Shown one piece after another: positions 9,312-19,000 of a stretch of 64,000 nt of DNA. The translations under genes and the position numbers were made by a program. Position 1 is the stretch's first letter. Every line of letters begins with the position of its first letter. Origin of the DNA: Cyclobacterium salsum (lineage in GTDB: Bacteria; Bacteroidota; Bacteroidia; Cytophagales; Cyclobacteriaceae); the NCBI RefSeq assembly GCF_010119245.1, contig NZ_WNKG01000001.1, forward strand, positions 496,001 to 560,000, written 5' to 3'. The notes below the pieces were generated by a model. It was not told the origin of the DNA. It saw nothing but the letters and a program-made list of their open reading frames with translations, and ran no database searches.

Positions 9312-10661
9312 TTATTCCCCTTTAATGTTTTTCCGTTTTCGGAATTTCCCATCCTGCGAGGAAGGGTTTCCAGATTCTTTTCGTTCTGCATCAGATCGGG
9401 CGTTTCCCGATGCCTGGGAAGGATTATCCCTAAATTTCCGCTTGGATTTATTGGGTTTACCTTTTGGGTTTCCACCACCCTTGGGTTTTCCTCCGCTTCT
9501 TGGATTTCGGGAGGGGGCACTTTTTAAATCCGGTCCCGGCCCGATCACTTCCGGATTTGGTACTACCTCAATTTCCAAGCCAATAAGGTTTTCTATGTTC
9601 CGGTATTTGTACCGGTCTTTTTCATTGACAAAGGTCACGGCCTTTCCTTTCTTTTCGGCTCTTGCTGTCCTTCCAACCCGGTGTACATAATCTTCCGGAT
9701 CATTTGGCGTATCAAAATTGATCACCATTTCGATATCTTCCACATCTATTCCTCTGGAAAGAATATCTGTCGCGACCAAAATTTTAAGGGATTTATTTTT
9801 AAATGAAGACATGATTTGCTCCCGTTCCGATTGATCCAGGTCGGCATGAAATGCTTCCACCTGAAACTGTTTACGAAGGGTTTTGAACAAGGACTTGACT
9901 TTATCTTTGGTAGAACAGAAAATGATCACAGCCTGAAAATCCTGAGAATTCAGAATCTGCCGCACCAGTTCTTCTTTTTGACCGTCAAAGACATGATACA
10001 CATATTGACTTACCCCTTTTGCCGTTTTTCCAAGTGCAATGGAAATTTGCTCCGGTTCGTGGAGTATTTGCTGAGAAAACTTTCGGATTTTTGGCGGCAT
10101 CGTTGCCGAAAACAGCAAGGTTTGCCTTTTCGTTGGCAAATGTTGGATAATGGTAAGGATATCCTCCGAAAAGCCCATATCCAACATACGATCTGCTTCG
10201 TCAAGAATTAAATGTTCCAGGGCTTCAAATTTCACTTTTCCACCTGCTAACAGGGCAATTAACCGTCCCGGAGTGGCCACCACAATTTCCGCCCCTAACT
10301 CCAGTGCCTTTCGCTGTTGCTCCCAGGTATTTCCATCCCCTCCCCCATAAATTGGAATGGAACTAATCCCCAGAAAATAAGCCAGCCCTTGAATTTGCTG
10401 GTCAATCTGTATGGCCAGCTCTCTGGTCGGAGCAATAATTAGTACTTTTACGCCCTTTTTCTGACTTTGGCTAATTTGGTTGAGTACCGGTAAAATAAAA
10501 GCCGCCGTTTTCCCGGTACCGGTTTGGGCAGTTGCTATCAGGTCTTTTCCCTGCAAGATCAGAGGAATAGCCTGTTCCTGTATGGGCGTTGGTTTTTCAA
10601 AACCCATGGCATCCAGGCCCTCCTGGAGCTCGGAAACAAAATTAAATTCACTAAAGGTCAA
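9312..10661 (-). CDS. DEAD-box ATP-dependent RNA helicase (RhlE-like)
   Basis: A 449-aa protein with all core helicase motifs: the Q motif (PTPIQEQAIP, 25-34), Walker A AQTGTGKT (45-52), PTREL (78-82), DEAD (154-157), SAT (185-187) and HRVGRTAR in the second RecA domain. After about residue 370 follows a low-complexity basic tail rich in Gly, Lys, Asn, Pro and Ser, typical of the RNA-binding tails of RhlE/DeaD-type bacterial helicases. It likely remodels rRNA or mRNA structures. It sits 12 bp downstream of the DoxX gene and upstream of the FAD oxidoreductase on one strand. Confidence 0.93.
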   Translation of the reverse strand: MTFSEFNFVSELQEGLDAMGFEKPTPIQEQAIPLILQGKDLIATAQTGTGKTAAFILPVLNQISQSQKKGVKVLIIAPTRELAIQIDQQIQGLAYFLGISSIPIYGGGDGNTWEQQRKALELGAEIVVATPGRLIALLAGGKVKFEALEHLILDEADRMLDMGFSEDILTIIQHLPTKRQTLLFSATMPPKIRKFSQQILHEPEQISIALGKTAKGVSQYVYHVFDGQKEELVRQILNSQDFQAVIIFCSTKDKVKSLFKTLRKQFQVEAFHADLDQSEREQIMSSFKNKSLKILVATDILSRGIDVEDIEMVINFDTPNDPEDYVHRVGRTARAEKKGKAVTFVNEKDRYKYRNIENLIGLEIEVVPNPEVIGPGPDLKSAPSRNPRSGGKPKGGGNPKGKPNKSKRKFRDNPSQASGNARSDAERKESGNPSSQDGKFRKRKNIKGE

Positions 10662-10673
10662 ATTTTCTAAATT

Positions 10674-11033
10674 TTAAGTGTACAAGTAGGCCCAGCCTAT
10701 CAATACCAGTTGCATCGGAAGCCGAAGCAATAACAACCATTTCGGAAGTCCTTTGTTCTTCTTTTGATACATGTACAGATTGGCCGGAAATACCGCAATC
10801 AATAACAGGATGATTCCGTAGGCAGCTACTGACCGGGTAGATTCGAAAATCAAGCCCAATCCCAATACCACTTCCGCTGCTCCCGCCATTCTGTTAACAA
10901 GTCTAGGAGCCGGAATGTAGGGCGGTATGATACTGATATACAACCTCGACTTCACAAAATGCATGAAGCCGGCGATTATATAAAAAATTGCCATTGCATA
11001 AAGAAAAGCTTCATCCATAAAAATTAATTGCAT
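10674..11033 (-). CDS. DoxX-family membrane protein, 119 aa
   Basis: A small protein with four hydrophobic segments (about residues 7-27, 45-63, 68-85 and 98-117), the usual DoxX/DUF417-like topology. A conserved-looking GxxHF segment (AGFMHFV, 22-28) is near the end of the first helix, and PxxxVNRMAG precedes the second. DoxX relatives are inner-membrane proteins, several of them linked to quinone or thiol oxidation, but this member's function is unknown. It is divergent from the GGT-like gene at 11068, with only 34 bp between the start codons. Confidence 0.8.
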   Translation of the reverse strand: MQLIFMDEAFLYAMAIFYIIAGFMHFVKSRLYISIIPPYIPAPRLVNRMAGAAEVVLGLGLIFESTRSVAAYGIILLLIAVFPANLYMYQKKNKGLPKWLLLLRLPMQLVLIGWAYLYT

Positions 11034-11067
11034 AAATTTCTTTATTCAATAAAATTAGGACTTCCAA

Positions 11068-12939
11068 ATGGTAATACAAAAAATTAACCGGCAATTACTG
11101 TATTTATTTTACATTATCCTTTTTTGGTCGATAAGCTTTCAGCCGGTTTTGGGGCAAGGTACTCAAAAACCAGTACTGCACGGGAAGCATTGGATGGCCA
11201 TTACCGGCAAACCTTTGGGTGCTACCGCCGGAGCTATGATCTTTCAAAAGGGAGGAAATGCAGTGGATGCTGCTTGTGCCATGCTGGCGGCTACCTGCAC
11301 CATGTGGGACGTATTAAGCTGGGGCGGGGAAACCCAGGCATTGATATACAATCCCCACACGAAAGAAGTAGTGGGAATCAACGCGCTGGGAGTGGCTCCT
11401 ACCGGGGCGACCGCAGCATTTTACAAAGATAAGGGGCTGAAATTCCCTCCCAGTTTCGGGCCTCTGGCAGCAGTAACTCCCGGCACTCCGGGCGGCCTGA
11501 TCACCATGCTTTCCCGGTATGGGAAATTAAACCTGGAAGCGGTTCTGGAACCGGCCATTGAAATGGCCCGTGGCTACCCCATAGAGGCACAGACCGCAAA
11601 TGCCATTGAAAACGATAAAAAGATGATCAAACAATGGCCTTATTCCAGGAAAGTCTTCCTGCCACACCTTGGTGAAGAACGGGAAGCTCCCTACCCCGGG
11701 GAAGTATTTTCGCAGACTGATTTACTGGCTACCCTGGAAAAACTGGTCGCAGCTGAAAAAGAAGCCCTGCGAGAGGGGAAATCAAGGGAAGAAGCATTAC
11801 AGGAAGCTTACGATCGGTTTTATTTGGGGGATATCGCAGCCGAACTGGTAAGGGGCGTACAAGAACAGGGAGGGCTGATTACCATGGACGATTTAGCCAA
11901 TTGGAGTGTTAAAATTGAAAATCCGTTGCAAACATCCTACAAAGGAATCGACGTTTATAAATTGAAGGAATGGACTCAGGGGCCGGCGTTGCTCCAAAGT
12001 CTGAACATCCTCGAAAATTTTGACCTTAAGGCCATGGGCTACAATTCATCCCGTTACATCCACACCTTGTATCAGGCCATGAATTTGGCCTTTGCTGACC
12101 GGGATTTTTATTATGGTGATCCTGACTTTGCTCCTAAAAGCCCAATGGAAGGACTACTTTCCAAAGAATATGCGAAAGAGCGATCAAAATTAATAACCGA
12201 CACAAACAATCCCTGGACCAATCCGGGAGACCCTTATCCCTATCAGAGAGAAAAAAATCCCTATGCGGACCAATTGGAAAATTACGGTAAAAATTATTTC
12301 CGCTACAGTGAGGATGCCGATGCTGATGTCAGCGACAGCTTTCTTGAGGATTTCACTGCCGGTACCACCTCTATCGTGGCCACTGATGAGGAAGGTTGGG
12401 TCGTTTCGATTACGCCAAGCGGGGGGTGGATTCCGGCCGTTATCGCTGGTAAAACGGGCATCGGACTCAGTCAGCGCATGCAAAGTTTCGTATTAGACGA
12501 AGAAGTAAATCCATTTAACGTACTAGAGCCCGGTAAAAGACCCCGGGTCACGCTCACTCCCTCCCTGGCGCTAAAAGAAGGAAAGCCCATGCTCGCTTTT
12601 GCGGTACAGGGAGGAGACACCCAGGATCAAAACCTGCTTCAGTTTTTCCTTAATATAGTGGAATTTGACATGAACGTACAGGAGGCTGCCGAAGCGGCCA
12701 ACATGAACAGTTACCAAATGCAGGCGGCTTTTGGCAACCATGAAATCAAGCCAGGTGCCATGACGCTCTCCACTGAAACACCCTCCTGGGTACGGAAGGA
12801 TCTCCGGGAAATGGGGTATTCCATCGATTTCAGAGAACGAACCTCAGGACCTATCAATGCCATTTGGATGGATTGGAAACATGGAACCTTTTGGGGAGGA
12901 GCCAGCAACCACGGTGAAGACTACGGTATAGGCTGGTAA
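11068..12939 (+). CDS. Gamma-glutamyltransferase-family protein, secreted
   Basis: A 623-aa protein with an N-terminal signal peptide (hydrophobic residues about 9-28, ending near VLGQG). The GGT fold is evident from the GGNAVDAA motif and a second-half start at GTTSIVATDEEG (catalytic Thr candidate), followed by TLTPSLALKEGKPMLAF and QGGDTQDQN in place of the usual SSMTPT and GTPGG segments. The active-site glycine loop thus differs from classical GGT, and the sequence is divergent from the GGT at 2211. It more resembles the acylase/oxamate-amidohydrolase-like branch of the family. The gene ends 34 bp from the convergent end of the eCIS locus. Confidence 0.85.
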   Translation: MVIQKINRQLLYLFYIILFWSISFQPVLGQGTQKPVLHGKHWMAITGKPLGATAGAMIFQKGGNAVDAACAMLAATCTMWDVLSWGGETQALIYNPHTKEVVGINALGVAPTGATAAFYKDKGLKFPPSFGPLAAVTPGTPGGLITMLSRYGKLNLEAVLEPAIEMARGYPIEAQTANAIENDKKMIKQWPYSRKVFLPHLGEEREAPYPGEVFSQTDLLATLEKLVAAEKEALREGKSREEALQEAYDRFYLGDIAAELVRGVQEQGGLITMDDLANWSVKIENPLQTSYKGIDVYKLKEWTQGPALLQSLNILENFDLKAMGYNSSRYIHTLYQAMNLAFADRDFYYGDPDFAPKSPMEGLLSKEYAKERSKLITDTNNPWTNPGDPYPYQREKNPYADQLENYGKNYFRYSEDADADVSDSFLEDFTAGTTSIVATDEEGWVVSITPSGGWIPAVIAGKTGIGLSQRMQSFVLDEEVNPFNVLEPGKRPRVTLTPSLALKEGKPMLAFAVQGGDTQDQNLLQFFLNIVEFDMNVQEAAEAANMNSYQMQAAFGNHEIKPGAMTLSTETPSWVRKDLREMGYSIDFRERTSGPINAIWMDWKHGTFWGGASNHGEDYGIGW

Positions 12940-12962
12940 ATTGATTAGGCCGATGTCCATTA

Positions 12963-12991
12963 CAGGCAGCTCCTTATAATTCTGCTGCCTG
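12963..12991. terminator. Hairpin between the GGT-like gene and the eCIS locus
   Basis: A perfect 8-bp inverted repeat (CAGGCAGC / GCTGCCTG) with a 13-nt loop spans the stop codon of the M15 peptidase gene and lies in the 34-bp convergent gap. It could terminate either strand, but neither side has a strong T-run, so this is a tentative call. Confidence 0.35.
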
Positions 12992-13756
12992 AATATGCAT
13001 CCAGTCAAAATTCCTACGTCTCCCCAGGCTTACCCAGCCCTCTTCTTCCCAGCAACGCCACCATTCATTGTAAATGGGATGGGCAAATGCAGCACGGTCC
13101 CTACCCCATCTCAACCTGTTTCTGTCGGGATCAAAATCGACCGCTATTCCCCAAGAGTGTGTGGACCACTGGCTTCCACCCCGCATTAAACGGTTGTTAA
13201 AAGAACCTCCAAAGTAATTCAGCCGTAAGGAGTTGATATCGTTTTCGCCGTACGTGTTGCGAACATTCTCTAAAACCTTCGTCAGACTTTCGGCCACGTT
13301 GCGGTGACAAGTAATTTTGCGGGCTTTTAATCGGAGATCCCAGGCTATTTTAAGCTCGTATGGTGCGTTTATAGTCACCAGATTTTCGCCGCGTCTACCA
13401 TAGTATTCATGAAATTCGGGACTGTTTTGCCTGGGCCATCGATTGGCTGGTTCTATTTCCTCAGGTCTCCAGGCAGATCTTTTACGACCATGTTGATAAA
13501 AAAAGACCAGCTCTTCAAAAGCAAACTGCGTTTGAGTTCCCCACAGACCATCAACAGCTCCTGCCTCTATGCCTTTTTCATTGGCTCCCAATTGAATCAT
13601 GGCAGCAATTTTTTTGGTATTGGGCAACTGAGGGTTCATTCCTTCTATCTGATGCAAGGCGGCAAGGGTATTGTCGCCAAGTATACCGTCTATGGCTCCC
13701 TGATAAAGTCCTTTTTCAGCAAGTAGCCGCTGGACCACAATAATTTTTTCTTTCAT
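12974..13756 (-). CDS. M15-type peptidoglycan peptidase with two PG-binding repeats
   Basis: The 260-aa protein has two peptidoglycan-binding-1-like repeats, residues 5-36 (VQRLLAEKGLYQGAIDGILG...) and 62-82 (KGIEAGAVDGLWG...). A C-terminal M15-like metallopeptidase domain carries zinc ligands STHSWGIAVDFD (His200, Asp207) and DWMHIQ (His254). Such enzymes cleave D,D- or L,D-peptide links in murein. It has no signal peptide, as in phage endolysins. It is the last gene of the eCIS locus, 50 bp after the AAA+ ATPase. Inference: it may lyse the producer to release particles or locally open murein; a particle-borne role is an alternative. Confidence 0.82.
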   Translation of the reverse strand: MKEKIIVVQRLLAEKGLYQGAIDGILGDNTLAALHQIEGMNPQLPNTKKIAAMIQLGANEKGIEAGAVDGLWGTQTQFAFEELVFFYQHGRKRSAWRPEEIEPANRWPRQNSPEFHEYYGRRGENLVTINAPYELKIAWDLRLKARKITCHRNVAESLTKVLENVRNTYGENDINSLRLNYFGGSFNNRLMRGGSQWSTHSWGIAVDFDPDRNRLRWGRDRAAFAHPIYNEWWRCWEEEGWVSLGRRRNFDWMHIQAAEL

Positions 13757-13806
13757 GTTTTACGATGCTTATTTTAAAGCAATATAAGCTTATTCCGGAA
13801 TAAATC

Positions 13807-15111
13807 TTAATGAATTTTACCTTCTTTTTGTATTTCATTCCGTATGCACTGCATCAATACCTCCTCTTTGATAAAAGTATTTCCCGCAGCCAGGGTTTTC
13901 AATCCTACTTGCTGGATGATGTTGACAATATTCGCTCCGGTTAAAGGGTATTTTTTTGCCAGATCTTCGATTAGCAGTGACTTCTCCAAGCCAACGGATT
14001 TGGGTAGATTTTTTTTCCAAAGCATCGCACGTTCCCTGGCTCCCGGAGCTTCAAAATCAATAATGGATTGAAATCGCCGTGTAAAGGCAGTATCCAGGTT
14101 GCTTTTAAAATTGGAGGCTAAAATGACCATCCCTGCGTGTTGCTCTATTCGCTGCAGTAAATAGGCAACTTCCTGATTGGCATATTTATCATGGGCATCC
14201 CGAACATTGGTACGCTTTCCAAATAAGGCATCTGCTTCATCAAAAAATAGAATCCAGTTTTTCCCGGCGGCCTTTTCAAATAAGCGGGATAGGTTTTTTT
14301 CAGTTTCTCCTATGTACTTGGAAACCATTAACGAAAGGTCGATTCGGTATACTTCTTTACCGGTAAATTTACCCAGAAGACCGGCAGTCAGGGTTTTACC
14401 CGTTCCGGGAGGGCCAAAAAACATCACCCGATAACCGGGTTTAACTCTTTTCTTAAGGTCCCAGCTTTCCATCAGTTGGTCGTTATAGCTTAGCCATTGT
14501 TCCAGTCCCCTTATCTGAACCAGCGTTTTTTCGGACAGTACCAGATCTTCCCAGTCCAAATCGGTCTGTATGCGTTCGGCAGGAAACCCCGAGCTTGGTT
14601 GCGGTGCTCTTACCTTTTCTAGCAAAAGCTGCTCGGCAAACTCCCCATCCAGAATCAACGGACCGGCATAAAAGGGTTCTTCCGCTGCCGTATTTCCGAG
14701 GCTTACACAATGGTGGGTAATTAATGGGGAGTCCTGAAAGATATTCATGTATTTTTTGCGGGTAAGAGGATCTTTTCCCGCCAACAGGTACAATAAGGTT
14801 TCTCCTGTAGGAATAATCCCCCGGTGGTAGGTACTTTTATATCCTCCAAATTCCGGAAAATCCGCTCCCTCTGGAAAATAGGAATGAATGGTTCTACTTA
14901 ACAAACCTGGATCCAGATAGGGAGAAAGGGCTAGCGCCAGAAACAGCAAATCCTGGTCTTTGATCCCCAACTCTTTGATGGTTTTTCCAAGAAATTGGTT
15001 CGGATCAAAAGAAAGTTCCATTTGTGGTTTCAGCAGGGTTTTAGTCTTACCCAGATCGTGGTCCAGGCGACTTTTTATCACCACTTTTAAAAATTCCAGT
15101 AATTCCCTCAT
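13807..15111 (-). CDS. eCIS AAA+ ATPase (Afp15-like)
   Basis: A 434-aa protein with a ~200-residue N-terminal helical domain and a classical AAA+ module: Walker A GPPGTGKT (233-240), Walker B ILFFDEAD (287-294), sensor-1 ILASNFK (330-336) and arginine-finger-type residues in TRRF (344-347). Afp15-type ATPases are a hallmark of eCIS loci and are required for assembly, probably by helping sheath and tube polymerise or by handling cargo. It is cytoplasmic. It follows the TPR gene by 42 bp and precedes the peptidase gene, matching the 3' end of many eCIS operons. Confidence 0.93.
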   Translation of the reverse strand: MRELLEFLKVVIKSRLDHDLGKTKTLLKPQMELSFDPNQFLGKTIKELGIKDQDLLFLALALSPYLDPGLLSRTIHSYFPEGADFPEFGGYKSTYHRGIIPTGETLLYLLAGKDPLTRKKYMNIFQDSPLITHHCVSLGNTAAEEPFYAGPLILDGEFAEQLLLEKVRAPQPSSGFPAERIQTDLDWEDLVLSEKTLVQIRGLEQWLSYNDQLMESWDLKKRVKPGYRVMFFGPPGTGKTLTAGLLGKFTGKEVYRIDLSLMVSKYIGETEKNLSRLFEKAAGKNWILFFDEADALFGKRTNVRDAHDKYANQEVAYLLQRIEQHAGMVILASNFKSNLDTAFTRRFQSIIDFEAPGARERAMLWKKNLPKSVGLEKSLLIEDLAKKYPLTGANIVNIIQQVGLKTLAAGNTFIKEEVLMQCIRNEIQKEGKIH

Positions 15112-15153
15112 ACAAAAATCCGGTTTATGAAAAATCCAGCTACAATAGGCTTT

Positions 15154-16020
15154 TCATTGGTTAGCATCCAACATCTGCTTATATCGCAACGCTTTGGGGA
15201 AATCAGGCTTGATAGCCAGGGCTTTATCCAGCCAGGTAGTCGCCTTTTTCCTATATCCTTTACCTAAGTACACAACTGCCAGTTCGGTCATTATCTGATA
15301 GTTCTCGGGATTCATTCGAAGGATCATCTCCAACTGCCTGATTCCTTCTTCCCAATCTCCCATGGCCAGGTAATTGATAGCGAGATGTTGCCTGCTTTCC
15401 ACTTCATCCGGATTTTCTGCCAAGGCCATTTTAAAAGCTTTTTGGGCCAAACCGAAGTTCTTTAGTTGATATTCACACTGCCCGATCATCCGCCAGGCCA
15501 TGGCATTCCCCTCGGATGCCTCAATTCCATGCAGGGTTTTCAATGCTTTTTCCCAGTCCTTTATTTTTATATACACTTTGGCCAGTTCGATGGCATAGGC
15601 ACTGCTTGGTACAGATCGCATCAATTCCTGCCAAATGGCAATTGCCTTTTTAAAATCGCCGGTGTGTGCAGCCAATTGTGCCAGGCTAATCCGGGCGCTT
15701 TTGTGATTCGGTTCTTGCTGCAGCGCATTTTCGTAATGCAAAGCCGCATCCTCGTACTTGCCCATCATGGCGAGTGAATTACCTACATTGACCATAAATT
15801 GCGGCTTCTGAGCAAGGCTTAGTGCCCTTTCAAAAAATTGCAGGGCTTTTTGGTATTCTTTTTTCTGATGGTAATAAAGTCCGAGGTTATTCAATAGCGA
15901 GGGATTGGTAGTATCCAGCTCATAGGCCTTGTGGTAGCATTCCAATGCCTTATCGAATTCCTTATTCAGAAAATGGCTGGCACCCTCATTGTTCAGTGCT
16001 ATGGCTTTTTCTTTATCCAT
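15154..16020 (-). CDS. Tetratricopeptide-repeat protein in the eCIS locus
   Basis: The 288-aa protein consists almost wholly of about eight TPR units of ~34 residues (for example NNLGLYYHQKKEYQKALQFF and NVGNSLAMMGKYEDAALHYE). It has no signal peptide or membrane segment and is therefore a cytoplasmic protein-binding scaffold. It sits 9 bp after the large DUF4157 cargo gene and 42 bp before the AAA+ ATPase. Standard Afp/PVC loci have no TPR gene in this slot. Inference: it could be an adaptor or chaperone that links cargo to the assembling particle. Confidence 0.85.
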   Translation of the reverse strand: MDKEKAIALNNEGASHFLNKEFDKALECYHKAYELDTTNPSLLNNLGLYYHQKKEYQKALQFFERALSLAQKPQFMVNVGNSLAMMGKYEDAALHYENALQQEPNHKSARISLAQLAAHTGDFKKAIAIWQELMRSVPSSAYAIELAKVYIKIKDWEKALKTLHGIEASEGNAMAWRMIGQCEYQLKNFGLAQKAFKMALAENPDEVESRQHLAINYLAMGDWEEGIRQLEMILRMNPENYQIMTELAVVYLGKGYRKKATTWLDKALAIKPDFPKALRYKQMLDANQ

Positions 16021-16029
16021 TTCCCCAAT

Positions 16030-19000
16030 TTAAGCAAATAAATCGTCTTTTATATCCGAAGCCAGGCCTTTTGCCATATCGATTACGTCCAGGTCGGGAT
16101 AGATAACTTCAATATCATCAAAGGACATATCAAAAGGCTCTCCTTCCCGGTAATGTACCGGGAACACAATCCCAAACTGGATCCCAGGCCCCCATTCATA
16201 CGCTGCCAGGTTGTGCCGCCAGGTTTCCGAAATGGACAGAAATCCTACTCCCAAACTGGCGCGGGCAAAGGCATTGATTTCGAAGACAAATTTCGGGTTG
16301 ACCGTAATCCTTCCACTGGCATCCAATGCCAGGCCCGTCTGCGGACTCCAATTGACATCTACTTCTGCCAAGGCCTCGCCTTCCAATCCCAAGGTACCGG
16401 TAAGTTCGATTCCTCCTGACAAGCTGGCGATGGCCACACTCACTCCCAAGCCCAAATCTCCTCTAAGGGTCAGCCCCGCATCTGCTGGGATGGCAAACTC
16501 CCCGTGGCCGGCAACGGTGGTTTCCGCTTCCCGCTCTGGGTTGTAGGTGATTTCCGCTGACAGGTTCCGCAATTCACCCGGACCAAAACCAGCAGTGAAA
16601 TCCAGTCCGCCGCCAATTTGGGCTACCAGCCCAATACTTCTTGGCCCCAGCGGTATGGCAAACAAGGGAATTTCAATAGTCGGTACCCGAAAGAGGTTTC
16701 TATTGAATTCCCTTCTTCGGAAAACTTCATAGCTTTCGGATGCCAGCCTGGCATTCACCTCAATTTCGCCATTCGGCAATAGGCGGACCCCGGCGGTAGC
16801 TGCCAACCAAGGAGTAAGCTGCAAGGTAAGTTCCCCTCCACCATAAACCCGCATGCTTTCGTCGGGTTCACCCGCTGGTTGCCCATCCTCCCCAATGGGA
16901 CGGTTGGTAGCCGCCACTTCAATGGTACCGCTTAACATTCCCCGACTGTAGGAAGCCGACCCTTCAATGGTTAGTGCACCGTTTTCGTAGGTTACGGCTA
17001 AGGACGTGGTTATTCCCGGAATATCTGGTTGCGCAGTACCGGACACAAATACCTCATAAGCTTCGGCTCCAGCGGGTTTAGATACCCTGGCTTCGACGTT
17101 TCCGCCGGTTATACCTGGAATATCACTACTCAGATCAAAATTTCCTCCGATGGAAAATCCCGCTTCACCGTATTGTATATCCATGCTTCCACGCTCAATG
17201 CCTGGAATATCCAGTTCGGCCTCCCCCGAGGCTGCAAAGTTGTTTTCACTGTAGGAAGCAGTAATGGTGGCACTTTTGACTCCCCGGACTTTTCCTTCCG
17301 GAATACCTATTTCGCCGCCGATCGTCCAGGTATTTTCTTTGTATTCCACGTTGATCTCGGCCGGATCAAACAGCTCGGAATCAAAATTAAAAGCACCCTC
17401 CAGCTCAAAACCGCCGGAAGTTGAAGCAGTTGCGCTGATATGTCCCTCTCCTACCTGATTTATGGCAAAATCGGTTTGTCCTGTTAGCCCGAGCCCGTTT
17501 TCAGAACTAGCAAAAATGGTAAGTGAGCTACCTGTAATTTCAAATGGAGGAGGAACGTTTATTTGGTCGAAAGGAAAAGTTTTGGAAACCCTAATTTCGC
17601 CATTGGAAATAAAAAATTCTATGGGGTTACCTTCAAAAATAGGAATACTTGGCATAATATGACCGTACGCCTCAATTCCGTTGGGCATAAGTTCCAATTC
17701 GATGATTTCTACGGGACTTGCCTTTTTTATCCTTAAACCATATAGACTTGATTTAATGGATTGCTTTGTCACATAGCCGGCGTATTTCGAACCCGGATAC
17801 CTGTTAACCTCAAAAACTTTGTCTTCTGGCCAGGGAGACCAGGTATTATCGGATGTAGGAATATTCACAAAAATAGAACCCAGATTCGGAGTGTTTTCCA
17901 CCCCATCTCCCTCGGTATTAAATCGTTTATTTACGATCCTGAATGGATTGCCCAACCAGTTTCGTTCATCACTACCCACACTGCTCTCTTCACCTGTCCA
18001 AACAAATCGTTTACCTAACCCTCCAGACTCATTCGGGAAAATTCGCACCTCTCCTTCGTTTCCAATATCAGAGAGGTTACCCACTTCTATAGCATCCAGG
18101 TGTTCGGCTGTCTCAATTTGCCTTTTGGTCCAAAATTCGTTTTCGGTAATTTCACTATCTCCTCCATCCAAACTTTCTGCCTGTGAAAAAACCAGCGTGT
18201 AATTATTTTTAAAGTAACCATCTCCCCCAGGAAATTCACTACCATGCCGCTCTCTGAAACTCGTTAATTTTTCCGTAATCTGCCCCCTTATCGTAGATCC
18301 GCTGGAACTATTTTTCGATGAATCCAGCAATTCCATATTCTGAAGCGTATTCGGCCAGGTATCGGTATTCCAGTTTGCTAATTGAAGTTCGACAATGTGG
18401 TCTACATCAAAATTTCTGAAAGCTTTATTCTTTCCCCAAACCGGAGTAGTTAATTCCTTAGACACCGTATCAATATTCCCTATATAAGTGGGCTTGACAC
18501 TTCTCCCTGAAATTGCTGCTTTAAAAACATGCGTTGTCTCTGCGTTTGGTAGTGTGTGGTGATGGTTTTCATACAAGGCAATTAATTGATTTTTAATATC
18601 AGTAGGATCAATCTCCGCCTTCCAAACCCCATCCCTCTGGTTCGTATTCCCTCTATTATAATTATTTTTCCTTCTTAGTGGTGCTTTACTAGAGTACAAG
18701 GATCCCCGATGATCCATTAATTTAAATCCAGGTATTGGAATGGTATCAAAAGTAATTGTTTTGGCTCCATCGTCAATGATGCCAGTTTCCGGCTGCATTT
18801 CCGGGGGGTCCAGTTCTTCATCCCCTTCCTTTTGAATCATTTTCGGTTGAGCCGAACTGCTTGCCCCTTGCTGAAGGGTATGTGTCAACTCATGGGCCAA
18901 CAGGTGTTGCCCGGATTGACTGGAGGGATTGTATTTACCTTCGTTAAAATAGATATCTCTGCCATGCGTAAAGGCCTGAGCCCCCAGGTCCTGGCTCATT

